NCBI RefSeq assembly: GCF_000222605.1
Contig: NZ_AFWF01000294.1
Span: 1 to 41,959, forward strand
Source of the DNA: Vibrio ichthyoenteri ATCC 700023
GTDB taxonomy: Bacteria; Pseudomonadota; Gammaproteobacteria; Enterobacterales; Vibrionaceae
Length of the DNA: 41,959 bases
Direction: 5' to 3'
Positions 32,702-40,982 of the stretch are shown piece by piece. The position numbers were made by a program, and so were the translations under genes. Position 1 is the stretch's first letter. Each line of letters opens with the position of its first letter. The notes beneath the pieces are model-generated. The model had not been told where the DNA came from. It ran no database searches and worked only from the letters and a program-made list of their open reading frames with translations.

Positions 32702-32734
32702 AATGCTCTATAGTCATGCTATAGAGCATTTTTT
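32702..32734 (+). terminator. Terminator between topB and vapBC
   Basis: AATGCTCTATAG, loop TCATG, CTATAGAGCATT, then TTTT. A TATAAT at 32693-32698 lies directly in front, so the hairpin could end topB or attenuate vapBC transcription. Confidence 0.75.
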
Positions 32735-32750
32735 ATAAGTGAGATCTAAT

Positions 32751-32984
32751 ATGTCAATTGCATCTGTTTTTGAAAACAACCGAACACAAGCGGTACGCTT
32801 ACCAGCCGATTCTCGATTTCCTGATAATGTAAAAAAGGTTCATGTTCGAGTCGTTGGAAAAGAACGCATACTCGCACCAGTAGGAAACTCATGGGACAGT
32901 TTTTTCTGTTCTGATAGCAAGGTAACCGATGACTTTATGGTAGAACGTGCATCACAAACCCAATCAGAAAGGGAATCGTTTTAA
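32751..32984 (+). CDS. vapB: VapB-like antitoxin (AbrB/SpoVT type)
   Basis: 77 aa from ATG 32751. Residues 1-50 form the swapped-hairpin AbrB-type fold seen in VagC/VapB: SIASVFENNRTQAVRLPADSRFP and VHVRVVGKERILAP. The acidic C-terminus (DSKVTDDFMVERASQTQSERESF) wraps the toxin. Its stop overlaps the toxin start (TAATG), the usual coupling of antitoxin and toxin. Binds the promoter with VapC for autoregulation. Confidence 0.85.
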   Translation: MSIASVFENNRTQAVRLPADSRFPDNVKKVHVRVVGKERILAPVGNSWDSFFCSDSKVTDDFMVERASQTQSERESF

Positions 32985-33385
32985 TGCTGAGATTTATGCT
33001 CGATACCAACATTTGTATCTATGTGATAAAGCGAAAACCGATAGAGGCACTACAAGCTTTTAATATTCATGCAGGGCAAATGTGTATTAGTTCTATAACA
33101 CTTGCTGAACTTCTTCATGGGGCATCCAAGAGCGCAAGACCTGAACACAACATGCTACAGATTGAGGATTTTGTTTCACGTCTTGAGATTCTAAATTATT
33201 CATCTAAAGCAGCGTCCCATTATGGCGACATTCGAGCTGACCTAGAAAAAAAAGGCACTCCTATTGGAGTAAATGATCTGCACATAGCAGGACACGCTCG
33301 AAGCGAGGGGCTGGTACTAGTGACTAATAATGAGAAAGAATTTATTCGTGTTGATGCTCTACGTATAGAAAACTGGATTAATTGA
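32984..33385 (+). CDS. vapC: VapC-type PIN-domain toxin
   Basis: 133 aa. The PIN acidic residues are in place: D7 (MLDTN), E42 (ITLAELLHG), D98 (GVNDLHIAG) and the TNNEKEF tail strand with N115. VapC enzymes cleave tRNA or rRNA when the antitoxin is lost. The stop lies inside the terminator stem at 33369-33408. The pair adds a second toxin-antitoxin module to hok/sok. Confidence 0.92.
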   Translation: MLRFMLDTNICIYVIKRKPIEALQAFNIHAGQMCISSITLAELLHGASKSARPEHNMLQIEDFVSRLEILNYSSKAASHYGDIRADLEKKGTPIGVNDLHIAGHARSEGLVLVTNNEKEFIRVDALRIENWIN

Positions 33386-33408
33386 TTTTAGTCAATTAAT
33401 CCAGTTTT
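33369..33408. terminator. Bidirectional terminator between vapC and lipoprotein gene
   Basis: 17-bp perfect arms (AAAACTGGATTAATTGA and complement) with a 6-nt loop; A and T runs at the two ends allow termination in both directions. It separates convergent genes. Confidence 0.8.
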
Positions 33409-33423
33409 CTACCATCTATTAAA

Positions 33424-33744
33424 TTAACATCTGCCAGCGGCTTTCAATAAAGCATTGCATTGCTGACTTGTGGGCATTGCTTTTCCATCAGTTGGAGAAC
33501 AAAGTACGTCACTCGTAATGCCAGCAGATGTGTAATAACATTGATAAACTCTTCCAGCATATTTAGCATTAAATCGAACAGCCATTAAATCACCCTTACG
33601 ATTTTCGATCGTGATCTTTTCCGCTGTCGTGCCTAATGCAAATGCTGTTTTTTCTTGAATACTTGAATCATTACGAACTGCGTTGTCGATTGCACCACAA
33701 CCAGAAAGTAGCGTAATAATAATTAGTGGTAAAATTTTTTTCAT
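33424..33744 (-). CDS. Small lipoprotein, unknown
   Basis: 106 aa. Lipobox LLSGC (Cys16), then a soluble beta-rich domain (EKITIENRKGDLMAVRFNAKYAGRVYQCYYTSAG) with four further Cys that could pair (Cys69, Cys82, Cys96 and the last residue). Lipoproteins near transfer genes are often entry-exclusion factors; this is a possibility only. The gene is monocistronic and its 3' end meets vapC at the shared terminator. Confidence 0.55.
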   Translation of the reverse strand: MKKILPLIIITLLSGCGAIDNAVRNDSSIQEKTAFALGTTAEKITIENRKGDLMAVRFNAKYAGRVYQCYYTSAGITSDVLCSPTDGKAMPTSQQCNALLKAAGRC

Positions 33745-33833
33745 TGAAATAATTCTTAATAAATAGCCAAGGCAACATTTTATATCAAATCAATGAAATA
33801 CCACATAGATTAAATGGTTTTATCGCATAATGA

Positions 33834-34103
33834 TCACGATCTAACAGATGACGTTGTTCGTGCTAATTCACGAATATAAGCAGGAACAGAAAGATCATCA
33901 CAATCACACAGGGTCAACTGGAAAGATTCAACAACCGCATTCAATTGCTCAAAGCTTATTCCAATAGCCCTAGCAGCGGTCATTAAGCCATTTATAAATT
34001 GTTTCTTATCATGCCTACGCTGATGATCAGTTAGAGAAATTGCGCTGTAATCTTTAAATTCCAGCTTGATTAAGTCTAATAATTCAGTTTGGTAGTTAGT
34101 CAT
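33834..34103 (-). CDS. Unknown 89-aa protein next to zincin-like gene
   Basis: Not recognised. Strong SD AAGGAAG 3-5 nt before ATG. A helical, mixed-charge protein (YQTELLDLIKLEFKDYSAISLTDHQRRHDKKQFINGLM) with a long C-terminal helix (AVVESFQLTLCDCDD) and RELARTTSSVRS. It starts 9 bp after the zincin-like gene ends, so the two are cotranscribed. Confidence 0.55.
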   Translation of the reverse strand: MTNYQTELLDLIKLEFKDYSAISLTDHQRRHDKKQFINGLMTAARAIGISFEQLNAVVESFQLTLCDCDDLSVPAYIRELARTTSSVRS

Positions 34104-34112
34104 TTCGCTTCC

Positions 34113-35060
34113 TTATATACTTAGCCGACTTGAATTTGCGAGGTCTTGCTGCATTGATACCTTTCGCCCCAAATTGTCTACATTTAAAGTTTTAGGCAAC
34201 GATCCATTAGTTACATCATCAAACGACAAACTTCCACGTGCTATTTGCTCATAGCTAAAATTGAACAAGAACTTATCTTGCCCACGCAGTTGTTGAACAA
34301 CATCACGTGACACAAATGAATCGCTGATAGGTTTGCCATTGAGTTGAACCTCAAGTAGAGAATCATCCTTATTCCAGCGGTACGTAATTTGATTAGCTGG
34401 CTCTAACGTGTTCTCGTGCATACCATTAGAAAACTGCCCTGCATCTGTCTTTGGAAAGATTTGTTGTGAACGCTCACCAAGTTGAATACCCTCGGTTATT
34501 CGAGCTGATATTTGCTCTACGTGCTCAAAAGTAAACGGCAATTTTGATAACTCGAATGATTGAATCAGCTTAGGCTTGGATTCTGCAATAAAAGCAAATA
34601 CCTCTTCTGCCTGAATCAGTTGGCTTTTTCCTGAATAATGCTTTTCTACATAAGCCCACGTTGATTTCAAACTTGGTTCATTTTTACACTCGATAATTTT
34701 ACTTAATATGTTTAATTTCTTTTCATCGCTGCATGTATTCAATGCGTAATGACCTAACACCTCATGTCTTACGACTTCGAGTGCTTTCGTGTATCCTTGT
34801 CTCTCACTATTTTCTCCATGTCCCTCCTGACTCCCACAGGGGTATAAAACGTTGGCGCAGGTAAAAACGACGAGTCCTCTTCTAGGAAAATAGGCTCCTT
34901 CAAATTGGTAGGCTTCTGGGTTATCTGCAACTCTTTCATATCCAAAGATCTCCTCTGGTGTTTCTCTGATCTTAAACTCAAGCGGTAAATTTCGACCACA
35001 CTCATTGTAAACAAATATAACTGCTTCTCTCATTTCATCAAGAGTAACGGATTTATCCAT
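34113..35060 (-). CDS. Zincin-like protein with relaxase-type C-terminal domain
   Basis: 315 aa from ATG 35060 (TTG 35063 one codon earlier). Residues 93-110 hold VVRHEVLGHYALNT, an HExxxH element like the HEAVGHYG motifs that I know from metallopeptidase domains of phage and plasmid polyvalent proteins; spacing differs from canonical HExxH. Residues 222-315 match the C-terminus of the neighbouring relaxase: YRWNKD, LNGKPI, QLR-QDKFL-NFS, GSLSF, about 46 identities over 93 positions by hand. A metallopeptidase-like protein carrying the relaxase tail may travel through the same secretion channel. Lies downstream of the relaxase and of the RHH-like gene on the same strand. Confidence 0.7.
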   Translation of the reverse strand: MDKSVTLDEMREAVIFVYNECGRNLPLEFKIRETPEEIFGYERVADNPEAYQFEGAYFPRRGLVVFTCANVLYPCGSQEGHGENSERQGYTKALEVVRHEVLGHYALNTCSDEKKLNILSKIIECKNEPSLKSTWAYVEKHYSGKSQLIQAEEVFAFIAESKPKLIQSFELSKLPFTFEHVEQISARITEGIQLGERSQQIFPKTDAGQFSNGMHENTLEPANQITYRWNKDDSLLEVQLNGKPISDSFVSRDVVQQLRGQDKFLFNFSYEQIARGSLSFDDVTNGSLPKTLNVDNLGRKVSMQQDLANSSRLSI

Positions 35061-35143
35061 CAATGAACCTATCTAGCTTTTGATTTTTATGAAGCTTCTT
35101 CACCGCCTTTTAAAATGCTGGCGTTTGAAGCACTAACGAAACT

Positions 35144-35290
35144 TTAATCAAAGGTATAAGCCTCAAATTTTCCAGCTTCTATTTCAGCTTTAGCGATAAT
35201 CGCTTGTAGAACAAATTCATAAGGCAAGTCTGGATTATCTTCCATCACCCCCCCTATTTTCGAGTCAATTCGTACACTTGTTGTTGGCAT
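35144..35290 (-). CDS. Small RHH/antitoxin-like protein, 48 aa
   Basis: Short gene with ATG 35290, SD GGGAG 7 nt before it and TAA at 35144. PTTSVRIDSKIGG is an RHH-type strand and DLPYEFVLQAIIAKAEIEAG a helical continuation, reminiscent of RelB/DinJ-type antitoxins. No toxin gene lies next to it, so it is an orphan or a small DNA-binding accessory of the relaxase region. The gene lies between the relaxase and the zincin-like gene on the same strand. Confidence 0.5.
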   Translation of the reverse strand: MPTTSVRIDSKIGGVMEDNPDLPYEFVLQAIIAKAEIEAGKFEAYTFD

Positions 35291-35374
35291 AATTAAACTC
35301 CCATTAATTTTTACCACAATTGTGGCAGCTTACCACACCAACAACAAATCATTGGATTAACACGCATACGAATA

Positions 35375-38300
35375 CTAGAGTTTAATCGAATTGGTTTGTT
35401 GCCCAATATCTTGTTGAACTTCGACTTTTTTCCCTGATTCATCTACCGTCAATTGCGTTGGTTTAGCACCATTATTTACATCATTAAATGACAAACTGCC
35501 TTTCATAATTTGGTCGCTGCTAAAATTCTCCAAGAACTTATCTTGTTGTCGCAATTGCTCAACAAACTCTTTAGTTATTGTCGCAGATTCGATAGGCTTT
35601 CCGTTTAGATTAACATCCATCACATTCTCGTCTTTATTCCAACGATAGCTGACAGTATGCGTTTGCTGATCGATACCTGAAAAACCTTTATCGAAAGCTT
35701 CGGCTAATTTACCCTCGAACGGATTATCTTTGATGCCCAACTCTTTAAATTTCACACCGACTGATACCGCACCATCTTCTGCCTCTCTGTACACCTTTTT
35801 AAATCGTTTATCTTTACTCCATTGCTCTACAAGCTCATTAGCTCGATCTATTTCTGCTTTTACATCCGTAGGAATCCGCGTTGAATTATCATCTTGAATT
35901 ACATCCACTTTTTGAACAGTAGCATCTGATTCTTTCGATACGACCTGCTCACTGACAGGAACACTATGTGATTCCGGTTGAGAAGACAGTTCGACTTTTG
36001 TCGCATCAGCACTTAATGACTTAGCTTGTTTGAATTCTTCATACAATTCACTCTGGCCTTGATCAAATGGATTTACATCAACACGCTTAGTTAATTCAGC
36101 TACGTCTTGCTTCATTTCCCCGTACAATTCTTTCGCTTGAGTCTTCATATCCATACTGTCTGAGTAACCATCGGTAGATCTCAAGCTTTTAATTTGATGC
36201 AACTTCTCTACGGCACTTTGTTTTAGACTTTCAACAGCACTGTCTATTGGAACATCTTTATGCTCTTGAACGCTGACTTTCTCAATAACATTATCACCTG
36301 TTGTTTGAGCCTTTAACTCAAGATACTGCTTATGTAGCGATTCAGGACTAAATATAACTTTCACATCATGTTTAGCAGCTTGCTCCAAAACAGAGCTTTT
36401 AAATTCTTGCGAACCTCGTAATTTAACAGTTCCAAATTTTTCTGCTGCCATTTTCAATCCGTTAATAACGGCGGATTCTGACGGTGGATTGTCTACAAAA
36501 GAAATACGGTCTCCTTTATCAGTGAAAACGGTTTTACCTGACTCAGAATGTTTATATTCTACTTGTCCACGCTTTATATTCTTTGTTGCTACTAAATCAT
36601 TTAACTTAAACTCATCCAATTGCTTATTAAGCTGCTGTTGATATTGAAATATATCCTTAAACGATAAACTTTTATGTTTAGATTCAATCTCATTTGATTC
36701 ATCTCCTCTAAGGGAACGTAACTTATCTAAAGCTGACATATTAGCATCCTTATGTAATTCAACTTTTTTCAAATACTCGAAAATTTTAATCGAGTCATAT
36801 ACAGAATACTCTAGAGAAACAATATCCTCTCGTGCAAATATTATACTATTATATCCTGCATTAGATAAGTTATTTTCAGCTTGTTTTTGATAAGCATTCA
36901 ATAATATCTCCCTAGCGTCTAACCAAGGCAGATTCAAATGTTTCGTTAAGAAATCAGACACATTCAAATTACGGTTATCTACATTAATACGATAAGAACC
37001 GTCTCTGGATTTGAAAAATTTGTGAACATCATCTTTCACACCAAACTTCGCAACAAAAGGAAATAACTCTTTAGGATTTAAGTTTTTTCTTACTTCTTTA
37101 AAAAACTCTAACTCTGACAACTGTTTAGATTTTTCTTTATCATCATTAGCAAGTTGAGTAACAACGTTTAATCTTCCTCCTCCCCTGTACTGATCTCTAT
37201 TCCGTCGCACATCGTTATATTTATATGATTGCTTGTCGTCCACATTTTGCATTGCATTATTCGACAATACACTTGAAGCTCCATTGCGCTGTCTACCGAT
37301 TCCGTTAACCACATTGCGTTGGGGCATACGTGACACGCTATTTTTAACTTCGGCAAATGTTCGGACTTTTCTGAATGAAGTGTGTTTAATACCAAGCTGG
37401 AAATTTGATGATGATCTTCCCTTTCGAATATTGTATCTTTGCTCATGCTTTTTTATAACCTCTTCTAATACTTTCTTGCGTTCCAATTCTGGTAGTGCGT
37501 AATATTTATCTCTAAAAGACCGACTAGCACCTTGTCTAATATGTCTCGTTTCATTAGCCTTTACATCAACCCAAAGAGATCGTATTCGGTTTACACGTTC
37601 TTTCGTAGGGCGTTCAGCTCGATAGCATCTTGTCTTTAAATATTGCTCACTAAAACAGGATTCTTTTAATCTAATGTTTTTGGTTGAATTACTAAGTTTC
37701 AACTTCAAGTATTGACCAGTTTTTGAATTTCCTACGGACACATTGCCATACTGACTAACTACGGATTTAAAGTCATCTACAGTTCTAATGTCTTTATTGT
37801 GTATTTCATCCAATAGTGACGCTTTTAGATCTGAGTGTTGACCGCTAAAATTATCACCTTTGTACCTTGAGATAAGGTCAGCTTTTGATGCCATTTCTCT
37901 TGGATTATCATACGGAGAACTTAGATCAAACTTATAGTTAATGGATTCTTGTATGGCATCATGGAAGATTTCTATCTTTTGATATTCACCAAATGGATTT
38001 ACATCATTATTTGTAATCAAGTTCCTTTTTGGAATAACGATGTGAACATGTGGATACCTCTCTATAGTTTCGCCTGTTTTCTTATCTTGATATGTCTGTA
38101 TCTTAGGGCGGTGAATTTCAGCATATACATTATATTCACGTTCATCATACGCCGATAACAAATCTGACTTATAATCTTGATAGACAGCTTCAATTTGACC
38201 GTTTGTCAGATTCTTCTCTTTAAAAGATAATGTAATATGATAGTAATTATCCCTATCAGGTTCACTAATAGTTTTTATTATAGAATCCGTCAACGCTATA

Positions 38301-38419
38301 TTGCCATCGATACATACACGCTGGTCAAGTTCGTCACGAGTAAAATCTCGACCACTCTTCATTCCATGTTCAAGGTATTCAATTATACCTGCCTTTGCAG
38401 CAGTTACTCGCGCTAACAT
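35375..38419 (-). CDS. Relaxase with LPD7 domain and shared C-terminal domain
   Basis: 1014 aa. Relaxase signature: Y15 in GIIEYLEHG (catalytic Tyr candidate), H61 in NYYHITLSFK, H103, and H124-x-H126 in YPHVHIVIPK, the metal-binding HxH motif; the DELDQR segment follows Tyr15 as in this relaxase group. Residues about 620-705 (TDKGDRISFVDNPPSE, EKFGTVKLRGSQEFK) match the LPD7 domain. Residues 918-1014 are the tail shared with the zincin-like protein. It nicks oriT and leads the strand into the recipient. MobC overlaps its start by 7 bp. MOBP-like is my best class call. Confidence 0.88.
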   Translation of the reverse strand: MLARVTAAKAGIIEYLEHGMKSGRDFTRDELDQRVCIDGNIALTDSIIKTISEPDRDNYYHITLSFKEKNLTNGQIEAVYQDYKSDLLSAYDEREYNVYAEIHRPKIQTYQDKKTGETIERYPHVHIVIPKRNLITNNDVNPFGEYQKIEIFHDAIQESINYKFDLSSPYDNPREMASKADLISRYKGDNFSGQHSDLKASLLDEIHNKDIRTVDDFKSVVSQYGNVSVGNSKTGQYLKLKLSNSTKNIRLKESCFSEQYLKTRCYRAERPTKERVNRIRSLWVDVKANETRHIRQGASRSFRDKYYALPELERKKVLEEVIKKHEQRYNIRKGRSSSNFQLGIKHTSFRKVRTFAEVKNSVSRMPQRNVVNGIGRQRNGASSVLSNNAMQNVDDKQSYKYNDVRRNRDQYRGGGRLNVVTQLANDDKEKSKQLSELEFFKEVRKNLNPKELFPFVAKFGVKDDVHKFFKSRDGSYRINVDNRNLNVSDFLTKHLNLPWLDAREILLNAYQKQAENNLSNAGYNSIIFAREDIVSLEYSVYDSIKIFEYLKKVELHKDANMSALDKLRSLRGDESNEIESKHKSLSFKDIFQYQQQLNKQLDEFKLNDLVATKNIKRGQVEYKHSESGKTVFTDKGDRISFVDNPPSESAVINGLKMAAEKFGTVKLRGSQEFKSSVLEQAAKHDVKVIFSPESLHKQYLELKAQTTGDNVIEKVSVQEHKDVPIDSAVESLKQSAVEKLHQIKSLRSTDGYSDSMDMKTQAKELYGEMKQDVAELTKRVDVNPFDQGQSELYEEFKQAKSLSADATKVELSSQPESHSVPVSEQVVSKESDATVQKVDVIQDDNSTRIPTDVKAEIDRANELVEQWSKDKRFKKVYREAEDGAVSVGVKFKELGIKDNPFEGKLAEAFDKGFSGIDQQTHTVSYRWNKDENVMDVNLNGKPIESATITKEFVEQLRQQDKFLENFSSDQIMKGSLSFNDVNNGAKPTQLTVDESGKKVEVQQDIGQQTNSIKL

Positions 38420-38751
38420 TTTTCAATAAGCCTTTGCAATTGAGATTGAATTGAAATTAATTCATTAATGGCTAAGTTATAAGACCGTTGTGATATAATA
38501 CCTTTTTTATTGTCCGTATTTAATCGCTTTGCGATCTGGTTGATATTATTACTTGTTTTGTTAAATGCAAATAATATTTTACCAACCTCATTTTTTTGAT
38601 TTTTAGTGAATGTATATTGCTTGCTTAAAAAAATAGCTCGGAAAAACTCGGTTCTACTTATGTTTGCTTCATCCATGATTAGCTTATATGGCGCAAATTC
38701 TCTTTCAGTCAAACGGAATGAGACAGGGATAGAACGATTTTCCTTTGTCAT
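38413..38751 (-). CDS. mobC: MobC-like relaxosome accessory protein
   Basis: 112 aa from ATG 38751; TTG 38757 has a better-spaced AGGAG. The N-terminus SIPVSFRLTEREFAPYKLIMDEANISRTEFFRAIFLS is an RHH-like unit, followed by the MobC core FNKTSNNINQIAKRLN. MobC binds and opens oriT for the relaxase. It overlaps the relaxase start by 7 bp (its stop is 38413-38415). The candidate oriT lies immediately upstream. Confidence 0.85.
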   Translation of the reverse strand: MTKENRSIPVSFRLTEREFAPYKLIMDEANISRTEFFRAIFLSKQYTFTKNQKNEVGKILFAFNKTSNNINQIAKRLNTDNKKGIISQRSYNLAINELISIQSQLQRLIEKC

Positions 38752-38759
38752 GCTCAATC

Positions 38760-38900
38760 ATTTACTCCTAATAAAAATCAGGCTCGTAGAGCCAAGGGGT
38801 TAAAGGGGTTTACCCCTTTGCACGTCCGGCATTATACAACGAGGAACGAGTTTGTATACAGCCGACAGCGTGCCTTTTGTAAAAAATAACAGTCGAACAA
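38760..38900. other. Candidate oriT region
   Basis: Between mobC and the 11-bp repeat array. It contains GGCTC-GTA-GAGCC (38781-38793) and the hairpin AAAGGGG-TTTA-CCCCTTT (38802-38819), followed by an AT-rich tract. Position next to mobC and stem-loops make this the expected nic region. No nick sequence can be named. Confidence 0.45.
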
Positions 38901-39043
38901 AGATAGCAAAAAGATAGCAAAAAGATAGCAGATGGGTAGCAAACAGATAGCAAATAGGTAGCAGTTAAATAGCAAAAAAGAAGCATAAAGGTAGCTTTTA
39001 GATAGCATAAAGGTAGCTTTTAGATAGCATAAAGGTAGCAACT
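38901..39043 (+). repeat. Thirteen tandem 11-bp repeats upstream of stbA
   Basis: The core TAGC occurs at 38904, 38915, 38926 and so on to 39036, each exactly 11 bp apart, thirteen times (AAGC at 38981). The unit consensus is about AGRTAGCAWAA. The complement reads TTGCTATCT, similar in length and start to the StbA-binding 9-bp repeats of R388 with 2-bp spacers. They are probable StbA sites placed on one face of the helix. Confidence 0.85.
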
Positions 39044-39091
39044 TGGGTTTCAAGTGGTTACAATTACATGAAACTTATTTAGGATAGAGCG

Positions 39092-39616
39092 ATGGGTGAT
39101 TCTGAAAGCATTGAAAACACAATGTTACCTATAACAAAAGATCTCAATAGAGGTCGAAAACTAGCCTTTGTCATTAGCCGACACTTATCTCTCATGCAAA
39201 GTTTGATTAACGATGGTTATAGCCTATCTGAAATCCATGCCGTCATTAGCAAGGAAAGATCGTGCTCATTAGGCACTTTCAAAAATTCAATTTTCAGAGC
39301 TAGAAAAAAAGCTGCACTTAGTTCACTTCAAGGCTTATCTATCACTACTAATAAACCAGAAAAAAAACTATCGACTATTGAAACTGTAAACAGAGATAAT
39401 AACAACAACTCGTGTTATTCACTAGACGATTGGCGTAAAGCCTTTGGGTTTCATGTTAATGACAACTCGACTGAGGATTTTGCATATGATTTTAGTCAAA
39501 TGGGGCTAACACCTGAAAATTGGCACTTGTACAAATCACAACATAATATTTTTAATGCTAAACGACTAGCTGCCGTACATGCTAATCGTAAAGTTCACAA
39601 ATTCGATAAAGAGTAA
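39092..39616 (+). CDS. stbA: StbA-like DNA-binding protein
   Basis: 174 aa. The N-terminal half SRHLSLMQSLINDGYSLSEIHAVISKE and LGTFKNSIFRARKKA forms a helix-turn-helix like that of R388 StbA, which binds repeats beside oriT and controls plasmid stability and transfer. The C-terminal half (YSLDDWRKAFGFH, LTPENWHLYKSQHNIFN) has no clear match. The gene follows the thirteen-repeat array and precedes stbB on the same strand. Assignment combines sequence pattern and operon context. Confidence 0.65.
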   Translation: MGDSESIENTMLPITKDLNRGRKLAFVISRHLSLMQSLINDGYSLSEIHAVISKERSCSLGTFKNSIFRARKKAALSSLQGLSITTNKPEKKLSTIETVNRDNNNNSCYSLDDWRKAFGFHVNDNSTEDFAYDFSQMGLTPENWHLYKSQHNIFNAKRLAAVHANRKVHKFDKE

Positions 39617-39621
39617 TATAT

Positions 39622-40356
39622 ATGGATTTTTTAAAAATCGCCGTTCTTAACAATTCTGGCAACGTTGGCAAATCAATGATTTGCGAGAGATTGCTAAAAC
39701 CTAGAATACCAAATAGTGAAATTATAAAAATTGAAACCATTAATGCAGATGGTTCTAATGATGAAAAAATTTCTGCGAAAGACACTGCGGAAGTTAGAAC
39801 ACGTATAGATACATCCGACATTTGTATCATTGACGTTGGCGCATCAAATATTGAAACGTTTATTAACTCTTTATCAAAAATGAATGATACTGTAGATGAT
39901 ATTGATGTTTTTATCATCCCAACAACACCTAAACCTAAGCAACTTACAGATACAGTAAACACATTATCATCATTGAAGTTATTGGGCGTTGAACTTGATA
40001 AAATCAAAATCATAATGAATATGTATGACACGGACTTTTCGATAGAGAAGCAATTCTCACTTTTATTTTCTGAAAACTCCCTTAACAAACTTAATTTAAA
40101 CAACCATGATAACCAGCTAACTATCCCAATGACTGAGCTTTTTGATCTAGCCGCAGAAGCTGGCCTAGATTATAAAGAAATAGTTTCAGACGAACGAGAC
40201 TACAAAGCCCTTATTCGTGCTACCAAAGACAAAGATGAAAGAGCAGAATTGTCCATTAAACGAACAATAAAATCTCTATTTATTGGTTTTGACAACGAAT
40301 TGGACGTTTGTTTCGAAAAGCTTTCTAAAGCATGTGGATGGTCATTCGACCGATAA
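39622..40356 (+). CDS. stbB: StbB-like Walker ATPase
   Basis: 244 aa. P-loop NSGNVGKS at residues 11-18 (a variant Walker A typical of StbB), SDICIIDVGASNIETF near 70-85 (Walker B-like), and VFIIPTTPKPKQL, a ParA-like strand. StbB is required for conjugation of R388 while StbA is for stability. It follows stbA after 5 bp. The later part (EIVSDERDYKALIRATKDKDE) is helical. Confidence 0.8.
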   Translation: MDFLKIAVLNNSGNVGKSMICERLLKPRIPNSEIIKIETINADGSNDEKISAKDTAEVRTRIDTSDICIIDVGASNIETFINSLSKMNDTVDDIDVFIIPTTPKPKQLTDTVNTLSSLKLLGVELDKIKIIMNMYDTDFSIEKQFSLLFSENSLNKLNLNNHDNQLTIPMTELFDLAAEAGLDYKEIVSDERDYKALIRATKDKDERAELSIKRTIKSLFIGFDNELDVCFEKLSKACGWSFDR

Positions 40357-40365
40357 AGGGATATT

Positions 40366-40980
40366 ATGAGTAAATTAGCACAAGCGGTTCAAGATGCAGC
40401 GTTAGTTGAATTAAACAATGATATTCAAGCAATGATTGATAGCATTGAATTACTTCCAGAAAAATTATCGGAAAAAATAGATCCTGTTATTCAAGATAAA
40501 GTTAATGCCATTGTTGATGCAGCCGATGCTGCGCAAGAACACGTAAAAGAACTGCAAGAATCTAATAAAAGAGCCATACAGAAAAATTTAAATGATGCTC
40601 AAACCGATTTTATCGTAGCTACAAAAGATAGTATTGACAGGTTGCTTCAACCACAAATTGACAAGCTATCCGCTATTCCTGACGCGATTGCACAATTATC
40701 TACAACAATTGTGCAGCCTCAAAAAAGTACATCGAGCAACATGACGATCATCATCGTATTATGTCTGTCTTTAATTGTTGGGGCTTTAGTTGCTGGGCTT
40801 GCAACTCAACACTATTATAGTAAAGTAGTGGAACATAACGAAATACAAATGACTATTATGTCTAAAATCATGGATACTACCCTTGATAATGATATGACAG
40901 CTACAGAACGCAATAAATTCAGAGCAGCGTATAAAGAAAATATGTACCCTGTAACTAAGCAAGTAATGAAAGGACAATAA
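40366..40980 (+). CDS. stbC: StbC-position membrane protein with coiled coil
   Basis: 204 aa. A long helical, acidic N-terminal domain (residues 1-110), one membrane segment (126-146, MTIIIVLCLSLIVGALVAGLA) and a short cytoplasmic or periplasmic helix. R388 stbC has no assigned function; here the third gene of an stb operon has this type. The protein could be an anchor for StbB or the relaxosome. Homology itself is uncertain. Confidence 0.5.
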   Translation: MSKLAQAVQDAALVELNNDIQAMIDSIELLPEKLSEKIDPVIQDKVNAIVDAADAAQEHVKELQESNKRAIQKNLNDAQTDFIVATKDSIDRLLQPQIDKLSAIPDAIAQLSTTIVQPQKSTSSNMTIIIVLCLSLIVGALVAGLATQHYYSKVVEHNEIQMTIMSKIMDTTLDNDMTATERNKFRAAYKENMYPVTKQVMKGQ

Positions 40981-40982
40981 CT

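Noticed and set aside
37168-37502. ORFs inside the relaxase in other frames
   Set aside because: They are shadows of the 1014-aa relaxase frame, without a start context or domain.
38901-39043. CRISPR array
   Set aside because: The unit is only 11 bp, has no separate spacers and lies beside stbA; repeats are tandem.
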